From NCBI RefSeq assembly GCF_001435095.1, contig NZ_AZFC01000012.1:112985-176984 (forward strand): a DNA stretch of 64,000 nucleotides. The letters are read 5' to 3'. This DNA is from Levilactobacillus spicheri DSM 15429. Lineage in GTDB: Bacteria; Bacillota; Bacilli; Lactobacillales; Lactobacillaceae. Shown here piece after piece: positions 26,344 through 35,071 of the stretch (positions are counted from its first letter, which is position 1; each line of letters begins with the position of its first letter). Under the pieces are notes generated by a model. The model was not told where the DNA came from. It made no database searches and saw only the letters and a program-made list of their open reading frames with translations. Both the position numbers and the translations under genes were made by a program.

Positions 26344-29300
26344 AATGACCACGTTACATCCCGTTAGTTTTCATCTTCGTAACTTTAACAAGTACCCTAA
26401 GCTAGATCTCGTTGCCTCCAAGCGGGGGAACCTCACGTTAGTCGGGGAAAACGCCGTGGGGAAGACCACGTTGGCTAACTGCTTTTTCCCAATGCTGATC
26501 GATGGGTCAATCGCCACGCCATCCTTTAATCCCGCCAAAGGGACCGACCGGCTAGATAAGGCGGGCAGTGCCCGGAACAGTTCGCGCGAATCCCGCAACT
26601 TCGACAGTATGCTCCTGGGATGGGGCAGCGGCGCCATGAAGGTTCGGACTGGGTACAGATACATGGTGCTGGAATCGGCGACCCGCCAAGTCGTCATGGG
26701 CTTAGGTGCACACCGGACGGTCGGGGACCGCCGCAAACCGACCTGGTGGTTCATCGCCAGTGTCCCGATAGAGCAGGCACCCATTCAATTGGTAACCACC
26801 GATGCCGAAGGGCAAAGTCTGGAAAAAGACGCCTTTATCGCCGCTAACCAGCAACTGGGTCAGCACTTCAAGGTGTTCACGCAGGTGGAAGGCTATCGTA
26901 ACTATGCGGCCGAATACGTTTATGGCTTTACGCGCATTGAAAATCTGAACCAATTAGCCACGGCCTACCGGCTACTGGCTTCCCCAATCTTGACGGCCGG
27001 TAACGCCCGCTTTACCCCGATTCAAAATGCCCTGAAGAACGCCCAGGAAGGTATCGATCGTCAGGTGATTGAGAACGTCGCGGCGACCCAACGGGAGCTC
27101 AACCAGATGAACGGATTGCACGAGCGTATCGTCCGCGCCCAGGACCGGCTCGACCGCCTCAAAAAGGAAATCTTTTGGCGTAACTTGAACCGGTTCAAAG
27201 AGGTAGTCCTGGAGCCGTATACGACCACTAGTCAGCAACTCGACCAGCTCAAGCAGATTCAAACGACCGAACAACAGGGTCTCACTGCGGCACAACAAAC
27301 GTTGGCGCAACTGACGCCGCTACTGGCAAAGGCCGAAAGTGCGGTCAGTCAATACGTCCAGGAGAAGGCCGTTCAAGAAGACCTGAAGGCCCGCCGGCAG
27401 GGCTTAAAAAATGAAATCAGTTTATTAACGGACCGAATCACGCGGTATCAACGACTGGGGCAACAACTCGCCCAGCAGCAACAAATTCTGGCCGAGTTTA
27501 CGCAACAGCGAACGGCTATTACCCAACAGCAAGTCGCCTTGCGCCAGGAACAGTTGCGACCACTGCAGGCCCAGCTAGCGGCCAAAACGGCGGGAATGCC
27601 GATGCTACTAGACGTGATGACGGTGACCGACACCGCCGAACTAAGTCGGACCCTGAAACACTACCTGCGCAAGATGGACCGGCTCATCATACAGGTCCAC
27701 GAAATTCAAACTAGCCAGCAACACGTTAACGAGGACGTTAAGATCGTCACGGACATGCGCCACGACCTGGACGACCGCATCGACCAACGGGTGCAAAATC
27801 CAGTATTCGGCCGGTTTCGTGAGGGCCTGCATACGGATAACTTGGCCGTCCATCAGGCTGGGTCGGCCAAGATGAGTGCCCGGTTCAACCAGCTGGAACA
27901 GCAACGTATCGCCTTGATTCACGAGAACCCAGATTTAAAGGCCTATTTGACCGATGATCAGCTATTGGGGACCCTTAAAACGGTGGCCCACACGTTAAGC
28001 GACCTGGTCACTCAATTTGCTCAGCTCCAAGCCCAACTTGACCAGCTGGCCATTCAACTACAAAACGCGCAGCAGCAGGTCACGGCGACTAAAACCGTGT
28101 TAACTACGGATTTCGCTGACTTTGACGTGACCACCACGCAAGCACAGGTGACGCAACGCCAGGCCCAACTTGACCAGCTCGTTTTAGACCCGCAAATCGA
28201 CGATAAGCTGGCGCAAGCGCGGACGGACGTGCAAAAATATCGCCATCAGGAACAAAAAGTGGGCGCCCAGCAGGCGACGCACCAGGCCAACCTAGATTCC
28301 AATGCCACCCAACGCGAAACGGTCACCCAGCAACTAGACCAGCTCGTCCAAGATGGACACGCGGGGTTGCATGACCTGACTCCATATTTTCCTACGGACG
28401 TGGCCTTGACCAATTTGACCGCCGCACTAGCGTTTACCCATAGTCACGGTAGCGAACTGAATAGTCACGGGTATAGCGACTTGACCGATCAGATTGGGCG
28501 GTTGATCCACCGCAACGACGAGAACGGTCTCGACCGGTACGCCTTGGACACCATCTTCGAGGAACGGGGGCACTCCGCGATTGCCAGTGCTATGCGCCAG
28601 CAACGAGCTGTTCCATTAGGCGACCTCGGGTTTCGAGTGGTGGCGTTTGACCTTAAGCAAGCCCAGACCCTCCTCGCGGACGATGAAGCCGCCGTGGCCA
28701 ACGCGCTGGACCAGTCGGCCTCGGGAAACGATATCGCCCAGAAGACCTATCTCGGGGCCGCCATTCACCAGATTGCAGATCAGTACCGTTTGATTACCAG
28801 CTATAACGAGATGCTAGCGAAGGGGACCCAAAGTGACCAGGAAATCCGGCTCAAGGTGTCCCTGGCGCCAGTCGACGTCGACCAGCAGGTAATCGACGAG
28901 GCCTGCGATGCGCACTTAACGAAACGTCCCGCACTGTCAGCCGAGATTCTACGCCGGCTCGAGCGGTTGGCTAACGAGGTGGCCATCGACAACGACGATG
29001 CAAAGTTCATGGACGAGGCTTACCAATTGCTCGATATTCGGCAATGGTCGGCGTTTAAGATCTGGATTCACCGCCGCCAAAGTCCCGTCGACGACTTTGA
29101 AGAGGTCGATGATAAGTTCGTTCAATCCGGCGGTTCCGGGGCGGAAAAGGCGCAAGCCATGGTCCTACCGCTACTGTTGGTTCCTAAGATGATTCTCCAA
29201 CGCTCCCGGCAAGCCGACGTGCCACACCTGGTGATGTTTGACGAATTTGCCGATAAACTCGATCCCGAAACCGCCAAGTCGTTCGCGCGGACCATTGACC

Positions 29301-29476
29301 ATTTCGGGTTCAACTTTATTGCGACCATGCCAAGTGGGGCGCAAAACAAGGTCTTGGCGGATGGGGTCGAAAATATCGCGTACGACGTGTTGGCGCCCAC
29401 TCAGAAAAACGACGGCCAGTTCCACCCTAACGTGGTCCGCCCGGCACTGGTTTGGCAGGTCAAGCCCGATGATTGA
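26336..29476 (+). CDS. jetC: Wadjet-like JetC (SMC/MukB-like ATPase)
   Basis: A 1046-residue SMC-type ATPase, the motor of the complex. Walker A GENAVGKT is at residues 37-44. Long heptad-rich, Gln-rich coiled coils run from about 240 to 720 ('TEQQGLTAAQQTLAQLT' and similar). Near residue 930 'SGGSGAEKAQAM' is the ABC signature, followed near 965 by Walker B 'LVMFDEFADKLD'. Type II JetC proteins as I recall them are longer, so the arms may be short here. GAGGAGG lies nine bases before ATG 26336. In Wadjet the complex extrudes loops of small circular DNA and hands them to JetD. Confidence 0.85.
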   Translation: MNEMTTLHPVSFHLRNFNKYPKLDLVASKRGNLTLVGENAVGKTTLANCFFPMLIDGSIATPSFNPAKGTDRLDKAGSARNSSRESRNFDSMLLGWGSGAMKVRTGYRYMVLESATRQVVMGLGAHRTVGDRRKPTWWFIASVPIEQAPIQLVTTDAEGQSLEKDAFIAANQQLGQHFKVFTQVEGYRNYAAEYVYGFTRIENLNQLATAYRLLASPILTAGNARFTPIQNALKNAQEGIDRQVIENVAATQRELNQMNGLHERIVRAQDRLDRLKKEIFWRNLNRFKEVVLEPYTTTSQQLDQLKQIQTTEQQGLTAAQQTLAQLTPLLAKAESAVSQYVQEKAVQEDLKARRQGLKNEISLLTDRITRYQRLGQQLAQQQQILAEFTQQRTAITQQQVALRQEQLRPLQAQLAAKTAGMPMLLDVMTVTDTAELSRTLKHYLRKMDRLIIQVHEIQTSQQHVNEDVKIVTDMRHDLDDRIDQRVQNPVFGRFREGLHTDNLAVHQAGSAKMSARFNQLEQQRIALIHENPDLKAYLTDDQLLGTLKTVAHTLSDLVTQFAQLQAQLDQLAIQLQNAQQQVTATKTVLTTDFADFDVTTTQAQVTQRQAQLDQLVLDPQIDDKLAQARTDVQKYRHQEQKVGAQQATHQANLDSNATQRETVTQQLDQLVQDGHAGLHDLTPYFPTDVALTNLTAALAFTHSHGSELNSHGYSDLTDQIGRLIHRNDENGLDRYALDTIFEERGHSAIASAMRQQRAVPLGDLGFRVVAFDLKQAQTLLADDEAAVANALDQSASGNDIAQKTYLGAAIHQIADQYRLITSYNEMLAKGTQSDQEIRLKVSLAPVDVDQQVIDEACDAHLTKRPALSAEILRRLERLANEVAIDNDDAKFMDEAYQLLDIRQWSAFKIWIHRRQSPVDDFEEVDDKFVQSGGSGAEKAQAMVLPLLLVPKMILQRSRQADVPHLVMFDEFADKLDPETAKSFARTIDHFGFNFIATMPSGAQNKVLADGVENIAYDVLAPTQKNDGQFHPNVVRPALVWQVKPDD

Positions 29477-30281
29477 TTACCAGGCGGCTTACCAGCAAGC
29501 GACCGGCCAACCGGCACCGGAAAATGCCGCGAACCTCACGCCCTTGTTTGACGCGATTGCGGCGGACCAGGAATTGCCACCCCGAGGGCAGCAGAGCGTT
29601 GACGCTGGGTTCACGGCGCATACGTTAAGCGACCCCCAGGAAAATCCGGCCGTTTATCGTTATTACCAGTGGGTGCTGGCCAACTGTCTCGTCACACATC
29701 CCATGCGAGAACTCACCGCGCAATTGGTGGGGACCGCCTTCGTCAGTGCAAACGTCTTTCAGACTAATTTGCCGCAACCGGTCACGCTAAATCCTTGGCA
29801 GGTCGCAGCGATGGCGACCATCCCCCTCATTGCGACCAAGGCCGTGATCCTAGAAAATAACGGGGTATTCGTTTGGCTCAATCACCGCCATCCCACGTGG
29901 CCGTTGATTGACCAGGCGGGGAACAACTTTAACGCCGCATATTGCCAACTTTTGCCTCAGTTAGTCGCCCGCGGGTTGACCGTCACGTATCTGGGAGACC
30001 TGGACAGCCCCGGCATTCAGATTGCCGATCGAGTTCAAGGATTGTTGCCGCAGGTCGCGGCCGACGACTTGTTTACCCTCCAAGCACCCCAGCAAGTGGT
30101 CGAATGGCTAACGTTGTATGGTGAGGGACACACGGACGCTCGCCGGACCCGGCAGGTCACCGTTCAAACGCCACTACTGCGCGAAGAACTGCGCGTCATT
30201 CACACGCTGGGGAACTTTGTGGAACAGGAACAGTTGATCACCGCGTACGAGGCGAAGATTGAGCGGTGGTTACGCGAATAA
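29469..30281 (+). CDS. jetD: Wadjet-like JetD (TOPRIM nuclease)
   Basis: A 270-residue protein with a TOPRIM-type catalytic core. 'AVILENNGVFVWL' near residue 125 gives the acidic Glu, and 'TYLGDLDSPGIQIADRV' near 173-189 gives the DxD pair; both match the DUF2399 domain of JetD, which nicks and cleaves plasmids held by JetABC. The protein is shorter than the roughly 380-400 residues I recall for JetD, so the N-terminal arm domain may be reduced. ATG 29469 overlaps the jetC end by eight bases. A long hairpin follows, closing the operon. Confidence 0.78.
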   Translation: MIDYQAAYQQATGQPAPENAANLTPLFDAIAADQELPPRGQQSVDAGFTAHTLSDPQENPAVYRYYQWVLANCLVTHPMRELTAQLVGTAFVSANVFQTNLPQPVTLNPWQVAAMATIPLIATKAVILENNGVFVWLNHRHPTWPLIDQAGNNFNAAYCQLLPQLVARGLTVTYLGDLDSPGIQIADRVQGLLPQVAADDLFTLQAPQQVVEWLTLYGEGHTDARRTRQVTVQTPLLREELRVIHTLGNFVEQEQLITAYEAKIERWLRE

Positions 30282-30333
30282 CATATTAATTGGTAACGTG
30301 ATGGGTTAACCATCACTGAGTCAAAACAATTCT

Positions 30334-30384
30334 AAAATGGACGACAATTATTGGATGCTAAAGCCAATAGTTGTCGTCCATTTT
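30334..30384. terminator. Terminator after the Wadjet-like operon
   Basis: AAAATGGACGACAATTATTGG pairs with its near-exact complement (one mismatch) at 30364-30384 across a nine-base loop, between convergent transcription units. Confidence 0.85.
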
Positions 30385-30480
30385 GAATTTAGGCGGGGAT
30401 GCTGCCAACATCGTCTAACACTTACCCTAACGTTTTAAGATCTAATCAAGGCCTGCTAGTGGTCCGCCTGCGCAAGTTAG

Positions 30481-31023
30481 TTAGACGCCACCCTTGATCA
30501 GATTCCAAATGGCTTCAAACCGGTCGGTATATTCGGCATCGTTCCAAGAGCTTTTAAAGTTAGGCAACGTAAAAATGGCAAACGTGGCGAGAATCATCTC
30601 GGCGTGGTCGTAGTCTTCTGCTGGCAGGCCCAGGATCTCGTTCATTTGTGCATAGGCGCCCTGCAAGACCTGGCTGAGGGCGGCCGGATTTTGGTCGATA
30701 TAGGTGGTATTCAGGGTAAACATCTTGGAATCGGAATTATAGGCGGCCTTTTTGGCGTTGACGAAGGCCCACAGCCAGGCGTGTAACCGTTCCTGACGGG
30801 AGCCCCGTTGGGGGATGCTGAGACGGTTAAGAATTTCTTCCTGGAACCACGCCGCCGCGACTGCCGTCCAGAGTGCCTGTTTATTGGGGAAGTGCTTGTA
30901 CAAAGCGCCGTGGGTGATCCCTAGCTTGGTACTAAGTTGGGTCAGTGAGATTTCAGTATTGTCCTGCGCGAGAATAAGGGCCTCGGCCGCGGCTATGATT
31001 TGTTGTTTAGAGGTTTTGGCCAT
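30481..31023 (-). CDS. TetR/AcrR-family transcriptional regulator
   Basis: A 180-residue TetR protein. The HTH is 'EISLTQLSTKLGITHGALYKHFPNKQALW' in pieces over residues 24-52, one of the clearest in the window; the remainder is the helical ligand domain. It is divergent from the quinone-reductase-like gene at 31140, with a dyad operator between them, so it very probably represses that gene and itself. Confidence 0.92.
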   Translation of the reverse strand: MAKTSKQQIIAAAEALILAQDNTEISLTQLSTKLGITHGALYKHFPNKQALWTAVAAAWFQEEILNRLSIPQRGSRQERLHAWLWAFVNAKKAAYNSDSKMFTLNTTYIDQNPAALSQVLQGAYAQMNEILGLPAEDYDHAEMILATFAIFTLPNFKSSWNDAEYTDRFEAIWNLIKGGV

Positions 31024-31049
31024 CGTTAAGCACCTGCTTCTTTCTAGAT

Positions 31050-31081
31050 AAAAGTAACTTTATTTGATTTTTGTTACTTTT
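31050..31081. promoter_or_regulatory. TetR operator between divergent genes
   Basis: AAAAGTAAC (31050-31058) and GTTACTTTT (31073-31081) form a perfect 9-bp inverted repeat with a 14-base AT-rich spacer, midway between the TetR and oxidoreductase starts. Confidence 0.7.
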
Positions 31082-31139
31082 TAGTTTAGAGTAAGGCCAA
31101 CGTAAAAGCAACTAAATTGATCATAAGCGGGGTGCCGAG

Positions 31140-32141
31140 ATGCAAGCAGCGCAGTTAGACAAGTACGACAAGAATTTTCAACTCAAAGTACGGGATATTC
31201 CGAAGCCCGTGCCCCAGCCCAACGAAGTCCTGGTCCGGGTCAAGTACGCGGCCGTTAATCCGCTAGAGGCGCTCATCGGCACCGGTAGTGTGCGGGTACT
31301 CCAGGGGTATCGCTTCCCATTAACCATGGGCAACGAATTTTCGGGAATCGTTGAAGCCGTTGGCGCCAACGTGACTGCGTTTAAACCCAACGATGCGGTT
31401 TACGCCCGGATGCCCCTGGCGAAGATTGGGGCGTTTGCCGAGTATCTGACCATCGATCAAGCCGAACTCGCGGGGATGCCCAGTCAGTTAGATTTTGCCC
31501 ACGCGGCGGCCGTTCCGTTGACCGGTTTAACCGCCTACCAGGCCTTTCACGACATCCTCAAGCCCCAACCGGGACAACGGCTGATGATTCCCGGCGGCTC
31601 CGGGTCACTGGGGCAATTAGCCATCCCCATGGCTAAACAGCTTGGGCTTACCGTGGCGGTCAGTGGTAACCAGCGGGGCCAAGCGGGGGCCTTGCGGTTA
31701 GGCGCAGACCAGTACTTTGATTACCGTACCGAAAACTACTGGGACCGATTAGCGCCGGTCGACTACGTTCTGGACACGTTAGGCCCGAAAGAGTTACCAC
31801 ACGAACTGGCCGTCTTGAAGCCAGGGGGCACGTTGCTGTCCCTCAAGACGGGACCGAACCGGGAGTTTGCGCAACGGAACGGTTTTTCGTGGTGGCAGAC
31901 GCTTGCGTTTTCTCTGGTCGGGCGAAAGGTGGACCAGCAGGCTCGGCAACACCACGTGGCTTACCGTTTCCTGTTCGTGAAAAGTAGTGGCGCCCAATTG
32001 GCCGAGGTCACCAAGCTGGTCACTCAGACCCACCTCGAACCGGCCATTGACCCCCATTTCTTCACACTGGGTGAGGTGAACCAGGCACTAGACCTGGTGA
32101 CGACCGGGCACCCTAAGGGGAAGGTCTTAATTGAATTTTAA
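31140..32141 (+). CDS. NADPH-dependent quinone/enone oxidoreductase (zinc-free MDR)
   Basis: A 333-residue medium-chain reductase of the quinone oxidoreductase type. It lacks the zinc cysteines. The GroES-like part has 'KYAAVNPLEALIGTG' and 'GNEFSGIVEAVGANV', and the Rossmann part 'QRLMIPGGSGSLGQLAIPMA' near residue 142-160. The C-terminal 'TGHPKGKVLIEF' is the usual ending. It should reduce quinones or alkenals with NADPH, protecting from electrophiles. GGTGCCGAG upstream is a weak ribosome site. TetR at 30481 is the probable regulator. Confidence 0.92.
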   Translation: MQAAQLDKYDKNFQLKVRDIPKPVPQPNEVLVRVKYAAVNPLEALIGTGSVRVLQGYRFPLTMGNEFSGIVEAVGANVTAFKPNDAVYARMPLAKIGAFAEYLTIDQAELAGMPSQLDFAHAAAVPLTGLTAYQAFHDILKPQPGQRLMIPGGSGSLGQLAIPMAKQLGLTVAVSGNQRGQAGALRLGADQYFDYRTENYWDRLAPVDYVLDTLGPKELPHELAVLKPGGTLLSLKTGPNREFAQRNGFSWWQTLAFSLVGRKVDQQARQHHVAYRFLFVKSSGAQLAEVTKLVTQTHLEPAIDPHFFTLGEVNQALDLVTTGHPKGKVLIEF

Positions 32142-32213
32142 CGGCACGCAGAAAGCAGCGCCGGGCTACTAGACGTTGCGATGACCGGATAATCCATCAG
32201 TTCTAAAACAAAA

Positions 32214-32276
32214 GTGGGTCCCAACAAGACCTCACCCGTCATTGACGTGGCAAGGTTTTGTTGGGACCCGCTTTCT
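32214..32276. terminator. Convergent terminator
   Basis: GTGGGTCCCAACAAGACCT (32214-32232) pairs with AGGTTTTGTTGGGACCCGC (32253-32271), with T-rich sequence following, between convergent genes. Confidence 0.88.
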
Positions 32277-32279
32277 TCT

Positions 32280-32858
32280 TTAATGCGCTGTCTGGCGGAG
32301 CACTCGACGGGCTTCCTGAGTCGTCAAGACGCGCCAAGACAGTGGTACCGTGACGGTTGTCCGTTCACTAATTAGTTGATGATCATTGTGGTCGAAGGTA
32401 AGGAGCCGGGCATAGAAGGCCGACTTAAACACCCATTCTCGCCGGGTAGTGGTCACGCTGGGACGGTGAACCGCTTGACGGCGAAAAGTTGCGCGCTTCT
32501 TTGTTGCCGTTGCCAGTTGCTTGCGGTCAGGAACAAAGTGTGGCCGCGGTTGGGATTGAGTCGCCGTTGTGCGGTAAATGAGCACGTAATTCTGAGCCCG
32601 AGTCCCCAAACGCCGAACGATGATCAGATTATTCGGTATGGTCGATGGGCCCGCCGAATAAATCCGGTGGGTCGTCTGGACAGTGGTTCGGGGGGACATC
32701 CCCCAATGAACAGCTAAGTTAGCGGATAGTCCCCCGATGCAACTGGCCAGCAAGAGTAGCGTGACCGTTCCGGTTATCTTTCGTAATTTTGGCGAGCGAA
32801 TCAGGAACCAGGCCATAAACGTCAACCCAGTCAGCCCGATGATCAAAACAATCAGCAT
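32280..32858 (-). CDS. DUF4811-domain membrane protein
   Basis: A 192-residue protein with two N-terminal membrane helices ('MLIVLIIGLTGLTFMAWFLI' and 'VTLLLLASCIGGLSANLAV') and an external strand-rich domain of about 140 residues. This matches the DUF4811 family, which in lactobacilli is encoded directly after an MDR-type MFS pump, as here (one base between stop and start). It may assist the pump, but no mechanism is known. Confidence 0.85.
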   Translation of the reverse strand: MLIVLIIGLTGLTFMAWFLIRSPKLRKITGTVTLLLLASCIGGLSANLAVHWGMSPRTTVQTTHRIYSAGPSTIPNNLIIVRRLGTRAQNYVLIYRTTATQSQPRPHFVPDRKQLATATKKRATFRRQAVHRPSVTTTRREWVFKSAFYARLLTFDHNDHQLISERTTVTVPLSWRVLTTQEARRVLRQTAH

Positions 32859-32859
32859 A

Positions 32860-34341
32860 TTAGTTCTCCCCCTTAGGCTTTAGAAACCACGCAACCCCTA
32901 GTCCGACGACCGCAAAAACCAACCCAATGCAAAAGGACACCCTAAACCCAGCCATCGACGCCGCGAGGGTTTGACCAGCGTAGGCCACTGGATTCGTTAC
33001 CTTCAACTGACCGGTGGGCATGTGCTGACTGATGATGTTCTGTGTCACGGAAGATAACAATGCCACGGCGACAGAGGCCCCTAACTGACGGGCCATATTG
33101 TTGGCGGTGCTGGCGTGGGCAGCCATTGATTGGGGAAAAGCATTCATCGCACTGATCGTTAGCGGCATCATGACCAAGGCAATGCCGATGAGGCGGAGTG
33201 CGTAAATGATGCCAATGAGTCTCGCGGAAGTCGTGGTCGTGATAAACGCAAAGGGCAGGGTCCCCAACGTTAACAGACTAAAGCCGAAGAGGGCTAACCG
33301 GCGAACGCCCACCCGATTAAACAAAAATCCGGAAACGGGAGAAAGCCCGCCCATAAATAGGGCACCACCTAGTAACGTCAGACCAGACTGGAAGGGCGTT
33401 AAGCCCAAGATGTTTTGAAGATACGTCGGTAACATCATTTCAACGCCGTACATGGCCATCATGACCAGAACCACCAAAACGGTCGGGAGCGTAAACGCCT
33501 TGTTCAAGAAAACTCGAACATTTAGAAAGGGGATGTCCAGCCGAAGCTGGCGGTGAATAAAGACGCAGATCAGGAGCAGACCGCTGATTCCGGGGACGAG
33601 GACCGCGGGGATGTTCCACCACCCGACCGTGGCCACATTAGTGAGACCCAGCAGAAGGCTCGAAAAACCAACTAGGGATAAGCTCAATGAGGTGAAATCA
33701 CGCGGGACTGCTCGATTCGGCAGCACGTCCTTCATCTGGAAAATGGCGAGAATCAACATGCAGGCGACCAAAATAATCGGGACTAAGAAAATATTACGCC
33801 AGGAATGACTGATGAGTAACCCGAAAAGCCGGTGATTACGACTCAAAATCCACCCCGAGAGAATGGGACCTAAGGCGGGAGCCAAGCCCACCACAAGTCC
33901 CGAAAGTCCCATAGCGACCGCCATCTGTTTGGGCGGAAAAATGGTCGCAATAATCGTCTGCATCAGGGGCAGCAGAATGCCAAAAGCGGCTGCGGCCATG
34001 ATTCTCCCAGCAATGAAGAGCCACCAGCCATTGGTGGCGGACGGTGCGGCGTAAGAAATCAGCATCCCTGCCAATAAGAGCACATCCAACCCCAGTAAGA
34101 GCCACTTGGTCGGAAATTTAATCGCTAAATACGCCGAAAGCGGAACAACCGCACCATTAACCAATAGAAACCAGGTGGTAGCCTGTTGAGCGGTACTGAA
34201 GCTAATCTGGAAGGCCTTCATGAGAGCTGGCATGGCAGTCGCCATCGTTGTCTGCATGAGTGATCCAGCAAAAGTGGTCGTCAACGTGATTATAAGAATG
34301 ACTGTTGCGTGATACGTTTTTCCATGAATATCCTGTGACAC
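32860..34341 (-). CDS. MDR-family MFS transporter (DHA2)
   Basis: A 493-residue multidrug exporter of the DHA2 group with about 14 membrane helices. 'GSLMQTTMATAMPALMKAF' is TM1 and 'AVAMGLSGLVVGLAPALGPILSGWI' contains the antiporter motif C of TM5. It is transcribed away from the TetR gene at 34484; a nested dyad operator lies between. It is cotranscribed with DUF4811. The TetR protein is very probably its repressor. Confidence 0.93.
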   Translation of the reverse strand: MSQDIHGKTYHATVILIITLTTTFAGSLMQTTMATAMPALMKAFQISFSTAQQATTWFLLVNGAVVPLSAYLAIKFPTKWLLLGLDVLLLAGMLISYAAPSATNGWWLFIAGRIMAAAAFGILLPLMQTIIATIFPPKQMAVAMGLSGLVVGLAPALGPILSGWILSRNHRLFGLLISHSWRNIFLVPIILVACMLILAIFQMKDVLPNRAVPRDFTSLSLSLVGFSSLLLGLTNVATVGWWNIPAVLVPGISGLLLICVFIHRQLRLDIPFLNVRVFLNKAFTLPTVLVVLVMMAMYGVEMMLPTYLQNILGLTPFQSGLTLLGGALFMGGLSPVSGFLFNRVGVRRLALFGFSLLTLGTLPFAFITTTTSARLIGIIYALRLIGIALVMMPLTISAMNAFPQSMAAHASTANNMARQLGASVAVALLSSVTQNIISQHMPTGQLKVTNPVAYAGQTLAASMAGFRVSFCIGLVFAVVGLGVAWFLKPKGEN

Positions 34342-34404
34342 GGGTCATGACCTCCTCAATGGATTAATTACCCTTGAGGCTACCCGTCTCGTAACGGCAT
34401 TGCT

Positions 34405-34458
34405 ACAACAAAATCCATCATCCCGTTGTATTTACAACACAATGACGGATTTTGTTGT
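34405..34458. promoter_or_regulatory. Nested TetR operator between MFS and TetR genes
   Basis: ACAACAAAATCCATCAT (34405-34421) and ATGACGGATTTTGTTGT (34442-34458) match as a 17-bp inverted repeat with one mismatch. Inside lies a second dyad, GTTGT-ATTT-ACAAC (34425-34438). The word TTGTTGTA and its complement recur, giving up to two operator sites in one control region. Confidence 0.75.
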
Positions 34459-34483
34459 AAAATTAGGAAAACAGGAGGCTATC

Positions 34484-35071
34484 ATGTACTCGAAAAAACA
34501 AGCGGCAACCAAAAATCAGTTTGAGACGGCACTATTGCAATTGTTGGCGGTTAAAAAGTTTGAAACCATTACCGTTCGCGACGTGACCGAGGCCATGCAT
34601 TACGACCGCAGCAGTTTCTACCGTTACTATGATGATAAATATGCCTTACTGGGGACCATTGAAGATCAAGTAATTGCTGACATTCAAAGACACTATCGTC
34701 AGGTGACTGACTTGAACGAACGCGCTGGGGTGACCGTTGCTCAACTAACGGAGCTATTAACGGTCTTTGATCAGCCAACGATGGCCTCGCGAATGGCAAT
34801 TCTGTTGGGCCCCAACGGTGACCGTCTGTTTGAGGTCAAACTGACGAAACTATTTTCCACGATTTTCTACGAATCAACTGAACCAACGGTCAAGAAAACA
34901 GCCGGAACGGCACTAATTGAGCAATACTTAGCCAATCTCTTCATTCAGACGATTCGTTATCAAACGTCGCCATCGCGCTCACTATCCACGGAGGAGTTGG
35001 CCCAACAGTTGAATGACATCTATTGCAGGGGCTTTGTCACATCATTACATCGATCACATCACGAAGTTTAG
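34484..35071 (+). CDS. TetR-family regulator of the adjacent MFS pump
   Basis: A 195-residue TetR-like protein with HTH 'TITVRDVTEAMHYDRSSFYRYYDDK' (given here in one run of the DNA-reading region around residues 26-50, split TITVRDVTEAMHY/DRSSFYRYYDDK). The rest is a short helical ligand domain. ATG 34484 is set by AGGAGG six bases upstream; the frame continues to 34400 without a ribosome site. The gene is divergent from the MFS/DUF4811 operon. It probably represses both directions through the nested dyad. Confidence 0.88.
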   Translation: MYSKKQAATKNQFETALLQLLAVKKFETITVRDVTEAMHYDRSSFYRYYDDKYALLGTIEDQVIADIQRHYRQVTDLNERAGVTVAQLTELLTVFDQPTMASRMAILLGPNGDRLFEVKLTKLFSTIFYESTEPTVKKTAGTALIEQYLANLFIQTIRYQTSPSRSLSTEELAQQLNDIYCRGFVTSLHRSHHEV

